This document shows positions 31,405 to 39,425 of a DNA stretch of 64,000 bases, piece after piece (the first letter of the stretch is position 1; every line of letters starts with the position of its first letter). The stretch is from Thecaphora thlaspeos. Its lineage: Eukaryota; Basidiomycota; Ustilaginomycetes; Urocystidales; Glomosporiaceae. The stretch lies in contig UWYS01000004.1 of NCBI GenBank assembly GCA_900291925.1, positions 1,161,780 through 1,225,779 of the forward strand. Reading direction: 5' to 3'. The notes beneath the pieces are model-generated. The model made no database searches. It saw nothing but the letters and a program-made list of their open reading frames with translations, and was not told where the DNA came from. The translations under genes and the position numbers were made by a program.

Positions 31405-34020
31405 ATGCAGCAGCAGAGACCTACAGACACCATGTCGGGACCCTCCTTCTTCACGCAGATCTCGTCCTTCTTTGGTGGCTCGCTGGGCGCCGGCCCCTTC
31501 GGTAACCAGAGGAAGGCGTCGACCTTCGGCAGTGGCCTGCCCTCGTCGCGACGCGGTCTGCCGGCCTCGCTCAACTCAAACGCCTGGTCGCTGCCCTACA
31601 GCAGCAGCTATGGCCAGGACTCGCCCACCATCCTCTCGCCCAGCTCGAGCCACTATCCGCCCGCCCGGGCGACGTCACCCTACCAGACCGACGGGCCCGG
31701 CGCCTCGTTCTCGACCGCTTCGATCGGCGATTTTACCAACCTCCACCCGTCGGCATCGTCCTCAACTCTCGTCCCTCCGCCCAACCGCCACGCCCGCGGC
31801 GGCCACGGCCATGGCAGCAACAGGGCAACGGAACCCGCCACCTCGGCCCGGTCGGCCACCGGCGTGATGATCCCATCGACCGCCTACCCGCCGCTGCGTC
31901 ACACGTGGAACCGGATCCGCGGCTGGTGCGACAGCCACTACGAGGAGATCGCCGACACCTTGAACTGGCCCGCCTCCGAGGAGGCGATCGACGAGCTCGA
32001 GATGACGATCGGCTTCACGCTCCCGGCAGCGGTGCGCGAGTCGTACCTGTGCTACGACGGCCAGGAGCTCGAGTCGAACCAGTCGTGCCAGGACGGTCTC
32101 TTCTTCGGGCTGCCGCTCCTCAGCCTCGAGGAGGTGGCCGAGGAGTGGAAGTTCTGGCGCGCCGTCGACGAGGACCCCGAGACGGGCGCCAACGCGCACG
32201 TCCGCGCCAAGATGTCGAGCTGCCCGCACAAGTGGGTGCGCCCCGAGTACGCGTGCCGAGGCTGGATCCCTCTCATCACCGACCGCGCCGGCAACTACAT
32301 CGGTGTCGACCTGACTCCTTACCCTTCGAGTGGAGGCGCGCCCGGCCAGGTCATCATGTTCGGACGCGACTTTGACACCAAGGTTGTCGTCTGGCGCGGC
32401 GAGGGCGAGGGCGGCTGGGGCCGCTTCCTCCAGAGCTTCGCCGAGGAGCTCGAGACGGGCGAGATGTGGAGCCTAGAGGAACCGGCCTCTGGCAGCGACG
32501 ACGACGAAGACGCCATCGGCTACGAGAGCTACTTTGCCGGCGGAGGAGCCGGTGGCGCCAGCCGCGGGGGCGGCGACCGTTCCGGCGAAGGTACCGCCGG
32601 CTTCCGGCTCGTCGGCGAGTACAAGTCGTGGCCGGTGCTCGAGGCATGGGCGGACAAGTCGATCAGGCACTGGGAGTCGGTCGGCCTAGCGCCCGGGAAA
32701 CCGATGCGCGGCATCGGCAGCAGCAGCAGCGGGATGGCTGGCGATGAGCCGACGCCCAGCCTCCGGATGGTCGATGAGAACGGCGAGGCGCTGAATGCCG
32801 AAGGGAGCAACCGGTCGCGACGCGGCAGCTCGGTGATGCATGCTGACGACGAGCCGCCGGTCGTCGCCGCCGCTTCGCATCCGCTCGAAGATGCTTCGGG
32901 TTCCGCGCTTGACGTCGGCGACACCAGCGCGACCAAGATGCTGCCGTCGCGGGGCAGCGCCAGCGCTGTCGAGGCCATCCAGCGCGACGCCAGCTCCGAA
33001 AGTGGCAACGGAGGGGCCGGCGGCAACCTCACGCCCACCAACAGCAGCCTCCGCGTCGCCAAGATGCTTTCGCCGCCGCTGCCCGATACGCGGGCCTCGC
33101 GGAAGCAGAAGCAGCGGAGCGAAGGATGGGGCTCGCCTCAGCTCGGTTCGCCGCAGTTGGGCGCCCTTCAGCAGCAGCACCAGCGGCGACCATTTCGTCC
33201 CCCGCCGGTTCCAGCGCAGCCGCTCGACCTCCCGACGCTCGATGACGTCAAGGCGGTCCACGCCGCGGTGCTCGCCAGCGACGGCCGCTCGCACAGCGTC
33301 CAATTCGATGACGACCTGCGGGGGCAACGCGCTTCGTATTCCAACCCGGGCTACCGCGACGCCGGCGGAGGAGGGCCGGGAGGAGTAGGAGGGGCGGCCG
33401 CAGCGGCGTCATCGCGGCGGGTCGATTCGCTCGAGATGGACGCGCGGAGCAGCACCGAACGGGCCACCGCCGCCCCTCGAGGCAATGGCCACGTCGGCAG
33501 TGGTGGACGCGGTCAGGGCAACGATTCGAGCGCTGAGAGCACCACATCGACCTTTTCCGCCGCCAACCTCCACCACGGCGACGACCCTCTGCGCGTGGAT
33601 GTAGGGATGAACAGCGTCGCCGGGGGGCGGCGCTCGCATTCGTCGACTGCGGCCACCAGTCCGCGAATATCTTCGGAGCAGCGCGAGCCGCTGCGGATCA
33701 ACATGGACGCCTCGTCGAGCAGCAGCCCCGTCGAGCCGGATCCCGTTTCTGTGGCGTCCGAGGCGATCAAAGCGATGGACCTGATCTCGCCGACGTCGGC
33801 GGCCTCGGACGACGTCCCCGCGCTGATCGGCACGCACTCGCTGCCCGGCTCGCCGATCAAGACGTCATTTGGCGGCGTATCGAGCGCGCCGGCCAACCCT
33901 TCGCCGCTCAACCCGGCCGTCAGCGGCGGGGCAGAGGTGCCGCACCATAACCACCACCCGCACGAGACCAAGGGGACGACGCCGACGACGGAGAGCGAGG
34001 TGTCGGCTGCGCTGGCATGA
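31405..34020 (+). CDS. KNR4: KNR4/SMI1-type cell-wall synthesis regulator
   Basis: A single coding exon gives 871 aa. The SMI1/KNR4 domain spans about 170-430: YPPLRHTWNRIRGWCDSHY, DELEMTIGFTLPAAVRESYL, CYDGQELESNQSCQDGLFFG, SSCPHKWVRPEYACRGWIPL, DRAGNYIGVDLTPYP, VIMFGRDFDTKVVVW and YKSWPVLEAWADKSI. The flanks are disordered and Ser/Gly/Pro-rich. In yeast Knr4 links the cell-integrity MAP kinase Slt2 to cell-wall glucan and chitin synthesis and acts as a hub in the cytoplasm at bud sites. I start at ATG 31405 because the upstream in-frame extension has no domain support; ATG at 31432 is also possible. A probable 5'-leader intron (about 31068-31316) precedes it. Confidence 0.9.
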   Translation: MQQQRPTDTMSGPSFFTQISSFFGGSLGAGPFGNQRKASTFGSGLPSSRRGLPASLNSNAWSLPYSSSYGQDSPTILSPSSSHYPPARATSPYQTDGPGASFSTASIGDFTNLHPSASSSTLVPPPNRHARGGHGHGSNRATEPATSARSATGVMIPSTAYPPLRHTWNRIRGWCDSHYEEIADTLNWPASEEAIDELEMTIGFTLPAAVRESYLCYDGQELESNQSCQDGLFFGLPLLSLEEVAEEWKFWRAVDEDPETGANAHVRAKMSSCPHKWVRPEYACRGWIPLITDRAGNYIGVDLTPYPSSGGAPGQVIMFGRDFDTKVVVWRGEGEGGWGRFLQSFAEELETGEMWSLEEPASGSDDDEDAIGYESYFAGGGAGGASRGGGDRSGEGTAGFRLVGEYKSWPVLEAWADKSIRHWESVGLAPGKPMRGIGSSSSGMAGDEPTPSLRMVDENGEALNAEGSNRSRRGSSVMHADDEPPVVAAASHPLEDASGSALDVGDTSATKMLPSRGSASAVEAIQRDASSESGNGGAGGNLTPTNSSLRVAKMLSPPLPDTRASRKQKQRSEGWGSPQLGSPQLGALQQQHQRRPFRPPPVPAQPLDLPTLDDVKAVHAAVLASDGRSHSVQFDDDLRGQRASYSNPGYRDAGGGGPGGVGGAAAAASSRRVDSLEMDARSSTERATAAPRGNGHVGSGGRGQGNDSSAESTTSTFSAANLHHGDDPLRVDVGMNSVAGGRRSHSSTAATSPRISSEQREPLRINMDASSSSSPVEPDPVSVASEAIKAMDLISPTSAASDDVPALIGTHSLPGSPIKTSFGGVSSAPANPSPLNPAVSGGAEVPHHNHHPHETKGTTPTTESEVSAALA

Positions 34021-34651
34021 TACCATAACACCGTGGCACCGCACCGCGCGTACTGCAAGCCTGGCTCGATAGGTGCCGTGTTAATGTTTAAGCGCCTCTG
34101 CTAGATGGTCGCTCTTGGCTCGTCGCCCGGTTCATCGATGTCTCTCATGCGTCGGCGCGTCGCCTGTTTTGAAGCGACGTAGCAAGGGACGTGCGATGTC
34201 GTCTCCCAGTTAATCACACCCACTATAGTCGCTCCTTTTCCCGATTTCCACGTCGTGGTTCGTAGGCCCGCCGGTGGATAGGGCGGTGAGATGTGGCTGG
34301 ACGTCGTCGTGGTAGCCTTTCGCGTACCTACATAGCTCGCAAGAAGATGTGATGAAGCGACTTTTTGTCATGCTGAAGGGCGCCGGGGTTCCGCGCACGC
34401 TCTACGGCCACGACGCCAGAATGTTGGTTGAGATGCAGAAGATGTGTGCGTGTGTAAAGGACGTCGGAGGGTGCAACACAGACGTTTCAAGGTTCAAGGG
34501 GATATTATTACAAGGAGAGGGAGGCGTGGTTGGTGGTCGAAGAGGAAGGAGGAAGGAGGAGGAAGTCTAAGGTGGGTGGATGGTTGTATGCGAAAGATGA
34601 GCGCGACAAGGCAGAAGACGATGGCGAAAGGAGGGGAGAGGGAAGGGAGGT
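34021..34651. other. Convergent intergenic region, KNR4 / zf-met2 gene
   Basis: No gene is seen. G/A-rich repeats (GGAGGAGGAAG) on the plus strand fill the last 150 bp. Confidence 0.5.
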
Positions 34652-35395
34652 CTACTGCGAGACGTGGTTGGGGAAACACTCTGCGAGAGTCTGGAGTGGA
34701 GGGAGGGAAAGAGGGGGGGGGGGGGGGGTCGGGGTGGCAGGAAAGAGGGGGGAGGACGTAGTGTCAGTGTCGCTGCTTGATAAGGTTGGGCGGCGTGATA
34801 CACTGTATCGTTGCAGGTGGGAGACGGGCGAGGGCTAGGGACCAACGTACCTTTGAGTGCTTGTCCTCGGCATGTTGCTTGAGCCTGCCAGGACAAGCCG
34901 ACGTTGAATTGCATCCCATGCCATCCCGAAGGTTGCGGTGATAGGACAAGGTCAGTCGAGTGGGTTTCTTGTTGTTTTCTCTCCTTGCTCTTTCTGATTT
35001 CTGGCCTGTGCACCAGACGTTTCGAGAAAAGGGAGAGAGAGAGAGAGGAGGAGGAGGAGGAGGAGGAGGCAGGGGGAAAAAGACTCACGCAGGCTCGCGA
35101 ACGGTGAGGAGGAAAGTCTGTCGACAAGTCATGCACATGACGTTTCGAGCAGCCTCGTTGACTTTTGTCTGCGACTTTGCAGTCCCGCCGGCGGATTTGG
35201 CGTTTCGTTCACGCTTTTGCTGCGCTCTGTGGTCGGCCGAAAGGAGAGGACGTCGTGGAGACAAAAAAACAAAGAAAAAGAAAAAGCAAGAGGGTGTTAG
35301 AATGTAGTGCAAGAGAGAACCGAGTGACGAGTGAGGAATGGAAGAGGGGGGATAGAAGGAGAGAGAGGGAAGACGCACTTTGCTCCGTTTCCCAT
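34652..35395 (-). CDS. Small C2H2 zinc-finger protein of the ZNF706/SERF-like (zf-met2) family
   Basis: Four tiny exons join in phase: 35395-35379 (17 nt), 35226-35089, 34884-34851 (34 nt) and 34690-34652 (39 nt), giving 75 aa. The N-terminus MGNGAKAQQKRERNAKSAGG is the basic SERF/4F5-like half. Then comes KSQTKVNEAARNVMCMTCRQ, and after it the finger closes with LKQHAEDKHSKTLAECFP. Zinc ligands are Cys37, Cys40, His55 and His60. All three junctions restore conserved residues (GNGAK|AQQK, REPA|LKQH, KHSK|TLAECFP), which supports the model strongly. Members are widespread small eukaryotic proteins of poorly known function; human ZNF706 affects amyloid-type aggregation and G-quadruplex binding. 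Introns occupy about 70% of the gene. GPI16 starts 440 bp away, divergently. Confidence 0.9.
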
Positions 35396-35835
35396 TTTGT
35401 GGATATGTGGTGGTGATGTGCCGAAGATGAGTGTGGTGTGCGGTGATGAGGTGGTGATGGAGGTGGTGGGTGAACGTGCGTGCGCGCCAATGTGAGAGAG
35501 AGGGAGCGAGGGAGCGAGGGAGAGGCGCCAGGTAGGCAGCCAAGGCAGACAGGAAGAAATAATCAGGGTCCAGCGCCCCAGAGGTGCCGAGAGGGGGAAA
35601 TGGAAAATTCAACCCATCCAAAGCGCACAGCCCGCCCAGCCCAGCCAGCGAGTGCCACCCGCCGACTCACAATCCAAGCCTCAGCCGTGCGAGTCGTGTG
35701 CTCACCAAAGAAAAGTGGAGCACCACCTTCTAGCTGCCAGCCCTGGTCGTCAAAAGTAACACGACCATCCATTGCCATTACTATCGCCACCATTACCATC
35801 GCCACCACCACCACCACCACTACCACCATCCAGCC
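35396..35835. promoter_or_regulatory. Divergent promoter, zf-met2 gene / GPI16
   Basis: No gene is seen. CA/CCA-rich repeats (CACCACCACC, CCATTACCATCGCC) sit directly upstream of the GPI16 start. Confidence 0.45.
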
Positions 35836-37893
35836 ATGTTCCACATCAGGCGACCACCACCACAATCTCCATCACATCCGCCACACACACGGCGGCACCG
35901 CTTCACCATCCTGTCCATCTCCTCCCTCCTTACCCTCACCCTCCTCGCCCTCTGCCTCATCCCTCTAGCATCACCACAGCTCGCCAACGCTTCCACACCA
36001 CCACCGCTACCGACTCCGCCGCCACCACCATCGCAACCCACGGAATCATTCACAGAGCATCTCCTCCTCCGTCCCCTCCCAGATGGTCGCCTCCACACGT
36101 CCTTCGACTTCACCCTCACATCCTCCTCCGATTCCCACCACCACTTCCAACTCCTCCCGCGCGCACTCCTTCAGGCTGTACAGGCATACGACGTACAGGA
36201 GGTACACCTATCCCTCAACACCGGAAGGTGGCACTACGCCAAGTGGCGAAGCCCACAGCATCCCATCCGCTCACAGGGCCAACACTCGATAACGGCGGGC
36301 GACCAAGACGTCGCTCCCGGCGCACAGCTCTGGGCCAGGCTGCGCCATCCCCGCGACCCCACCGCCTCAAAGGCAGCATCAGATGAGGCGACGCCGCAAC
36401 CGCCCTTTGCGCCGCCGCAACACGTAGCGCGCAACTGGGCCGATCTGACGTCGAGCCTGGCCGGCCTCTTCTGCACCTCGCTCAATGCCCTCGACTCGCG
36501 CTCCACCGTCCTGCCCAACCTTGCCTTCCAGCCCACGTCTCCCGACACCACCACCACGACGGTGACGACGCTCCACGCATTCCTCCCCTCTGAATCCATC
36601 TGCACCGAAAACCTCACGCCGCTCCTCAAGCTGCTGCCCTGCAAGGGTCACGCCGGTCTCGCCTCGCTCCTCAACCCGCTCTCGCTCCTCGCCGCAGACT
36701 TCCAGGGCATGGCCGTCCACGTCGTACGAAGACCGCCGCCCCACACCGGCTGGGAGGTCAAACTGTCCGTCCAGGCCGTCTTTAGCCCGGCGGTGACGCG
36801 CGACGTCAGCAGCCGCGACTGGAGCTTCCGCTCCATCTTTGATCGCAAGCTCGAAAAGAGCTGTCCCCTGGCTGCCGAGAGCATCGTCAGGGTCACGACG
36901 CCGGACGACCAGGGGTTCGTCTCGCAGTTTGTCCTAGAGCCGCTGCCCGCCAGACTGGTGGGGCCCGCGCATTGGTCGACAAGCGGCCAGAGGGACGGCG
37001 ACGAGGTGGAGGAAGACGACCTGCGCGGCGATGAGGGTGGTGGCGTCGTGGGCAAGCGGCCGTCTTCCTGGCTCAGCTACTTTCAGGAAGAGTCCGACGA
37101 CGACGACGACGAAGAGGCCGAATCGTCGTCGTCGTCGTCCGCGGCGTGGCTGCAGCACTGGCTCTCGCTCGGCTCGTTTACCTACGACGTGCTGGAGCTG
37201 ACACAGTACAACTCGAGCCTGGACCTCTCGATGACGTGGCCGACGGAAGAACGCTACCGCTACCCGACGTCGATCGCGCCTCCTCGACTGGCGGTGACGC
37301 GGATGCTCTCTGGATCGGGCCAGCAGCGCTCGCGGCTGGTGACGACGCTGCGGAACAACGATGCGTCTGGCTCGCAGACGGTCGTGTACTTTGAGACGCT
37401 GCCGTGGTTCGTGACGCCGCTGCTGCACACGCTGCGGTGCAAGGTGGAAGCGGATGCGTACGACGAGTCGTCGGACGCGTACGTGCGCTTCCTTGACGAA
37501 GTGATGGACGATCCGATCGTCTGGCTCGACTACCAGCCTTCGGTGGCGCGGCTACGTCCGTTTGTGGTGGAGATGCGCATCAAGGTGCCGGCGCGCACGA
37601 CGGTACGACTGGAGATGGAGGTGCGCAAGGAGTTTCTGAGGTACGGCGAACACCCGCCGGACGCGCATCGAGGCTTCGACATGCCTCCCGCCGTGGTGTT
37701 GGTAGAGAGGGCCGACGAGGGACAGCGAGACGGGCGAGCGCGGGTGTATACGACGTCGAACCTCGTGGAACTGGCGACGCCGGACTTTTCCTTTGTCTAC
37801 ACCAACATCATCTTTACCTCGACGGTGGTGGCGCTCTTCTTTGGCAGCACGCTCAACGGCTTTGTCCGGCGGTTCCGCGACGTTGTCGTGTAA
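35836..37893 (+). CDS. GPI16: GPI transamidase subunit Gpi16/PIG-T
   Basis: One exon encodes 685 aa. Residues about 22-50 form a signal anchor/peptide (FTILSISSLLTLTLLALCLI). The lumenal domain has the family signatures ESFTEHLLLRPLPDGRLHTSFDF, EVHLSLNTGRWHYAKW, SLAGLFCTSLNALDSR, GHAGLASLLNPL, SCPLAAESIVRV, YQPSVARLRPFVVEMR and RGFDMPPAVVL. A single C-terminal transmembrane segment is FVYTNIIFTSTVVALFFGST, followed by a short RRF tail. Gpi16 is part of the ER complex that attaches GPI anchors; the Cys that pairs with Gpi8 should be one of those in the N-terminal half. An acidic insert (DDDDDEEAESSSSSS, about 417-435) is extra. Length matches the family (~600-680). Confidence 0.95.
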   Translation: MFHIRRPPPQSPSHPPHTRRHRFTILSISSLLTLTLLALCLIPLASPQLANASTPPPLPTPPPPPSQPTESFTEHLLLRPLPDGRLHTSFDFTLTSSSDSHHHFQLLPRALLQAVQAYDVQEVHLSLNTGRWHYAKWRSPQHPIRSQGQHSITAGDQDVAPGAQLWARLRHPRDPTASKAASDEATPQPPFAPPQHVARNWADLTSSLAGLFCTSLNALDSRSTVLPNLAFQPTSPDTTTTTVTTLHAFLPSESICTENLTPLLKLLPCKGHAGLASLLNPLSLLAADFQGMAVHVVRRPPPHTGWEVKLSVQAVFSPAVTRDVSSRDWSFRSIFDRKLEKSCPLAAESIVRVTTPDDQGFVSQFVLEPLPARLVGPAHWSTSGQRDGDEVEEDDLRGDEGGGVVGKRPSSWLSYFQEESDDDDDEEAESSSSSSAAWLQHWLSLGSFTYDVLELTQYNSSLDLSMTWPTEERYRYPTSIAPPRLAVTRMLSGSGQQRSRLVTTLRNNDASGSQTVVYFETLPWFVTPLLHTLRCKVEADAYDESSDAYVRFLDEVMDDPIVWLDYQPSVARLRPFVVEMRIKVPARTTVRLEMEVRKEFLRYGEHPPDAHRGFDMPPAVVLVERADEGQRDGRARVYTTSNLVELATPDFSFVYTNIIFTSTVVALFFGSTLNGFVRRFRDVVV

Positions 37894-38280
37894 GTCGTTG
37901 CGTCCTCTGGGAGGGGTAGAAATGGAATGGGAATCGAGAAAATAATATGACGGGAGGAGCGACGTGCACCTGTGCCATTTCACGCGCCACGAGAGCGTGC
38001 GAGAGCGCGAGGGTGCGAGGGAGAGAGCGAGCGAGCGAGAGAGATGAGAGAGTGAGCGCAGCAGATGCAGACGCAGACGATGCCGGTCGATCCCCCCCGC
38101 AAAATGGGGCCATCCACGGCTCGTTCGTCATCGCCCGTTGGCCTCTTTTCCCCATCGTCGAGCAGCCCCTTTTCCCCCTCCCATCCCATCCCTCCGCAGT
38201 CGGTACCGGCGCAGCGACAGCCACACTCCCCTTTGGTCTAGGCGGTCTCTCCACGGGCAGTCCCGCGCAATTCACACCAG
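37894..38280. other. Intergenic, with GA-rich tract
   Basis: No gene is clear. A GAGCGAGAGAG-type tract lies at about 37990-38050. From about 38200 a frame reading TGAATATLPFGLGGLSTGSP looks protein-like but cannot be joined in phase to the GPI-signal ORF downstream. Confidence 0.45.
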
Positions 38281-38664
38281 GACAATCCTCTCTCCACACC
38301 ACCGCCCTATGTCGCACCTACCGATGCGGCCGGTTCGGCATTCGAAGCGAGCATCCTAACGCATTTCTCTCAAGCCATCACAGCTCCCACACCCACCACT
38401 GGTCAACCTACCGGTATATCCGTCGGTCCTTCCGGTGGTTTCACCGGCACGGGTACAAGTAGTGTGCTAGACGGTAGAGTCACTACTATACCCAATGTTG
38501 CTACGACTTACACCGGCCCTAGAGAGGATTCCACCACCGCGACGACCGATCAGACCAACGCAGCGGCGCAGCCAAGGGCGAATGTCAGAAGTGAGGTGAT
38601 GATATTGTCCTTGGTTTCCACTCTTGCCGTTATCGCTGGTACGCTGCTCACCCTCGTATGGTAA
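38281..38664 (+). pseudogene. 3' remnant of a GPI-anchored, Ser/Thr/Gly-rich surface protein
   Basis: The frame ending at 38664 gives about 127 residues: an NPLSTPPPYVAPTDAAG start, a Thr/Ser/Gly/Pro-rich spacer (TAPTPTTGQPTGISVGPSGG), then a classical GPI-attachment signal: AAAQPRANVRSE followed by MILSLVSTLAVIAGTLLTLVW and stop. Plausible omega sites are near AN-V or SE. Upstream, a protein-like stretch continues in another frame and no signal peptide or start can be found before GPI16 ends at 37893. So it appears as a 5'-truncated or frameshifted leftover, or a gene whose first exons I cannot recognise. Confidence 0.5.
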
Positions 38665-39425
38665 GATGGATGCACGCTTCCTTTCACCCTTCAGTCGACC
38701 CTATCCCTTTCCCGACTCCCCATTTCCTCCACGATATTCCCATATCCCTCGACGTCTATCCTTCTCCCCGTTGCCCCCGCCCCCTCCCTTTTTTATCACT
38801 TTGCTATCCACATCTACTTTGATACCCTCCCCGCCCTCTTTCCTCCCCCTTTGACTCGCTACTCTATCCATCGTCACGACCTAACCCAACGCTACGCAAT
38901 GCCCAAACCTGCTCTCCTCTCATCGTTCCATCATCGAAGTGCATCTACGTTCTCCTTTTTCTCTCTCCACACCAACCAACCAACTCGTTAACGTCTAGTT
39001 CGGACGATCCGTGCTTTATCATGTGCGCCAACCAAAGACGTGCACAGCGCGACGCGGAAATACGTTTTTAGACGACGCCCCGAGCTGGGCGTACGAACAG
39101 GCGTCGAGCGAGGGTCAAGTGTTGCAACGACAACGGGAAAGAAGACATGGATGCACGCACACCGACTGCGAATCAACTTTCGACGGCACGGGTAGGCGAA
39201 GTGGTTCCCAAAAAAACAGAGGTCCAACGGGCGCCGGGCAACGAAAAGACGCAGAGCGAGCAGTGGGGTAAGACGAGCTGGCCATCCCAGCTCCCGCTAC
39301 GCGTCCTCGGGACTTTTTTTTCTTTTTCTTTTTCTTTCTACAGACCACCGTCGTCACGGCGTCGACGGCGCATCATAAAAGGCGCTCGTGGGTCGACGAC
39401 GACACTCGCGCCTACCCTCCGTTGG
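38665..39425. other. Gene-free region between GPI remnant and NTPase gene
   Basis: CT-rich 3'-flanking DNA to about 38950, then mixed sequence with a T/TTTC-rich tract near 39313-39342. No coding features are seen. Confidence 0.5.
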
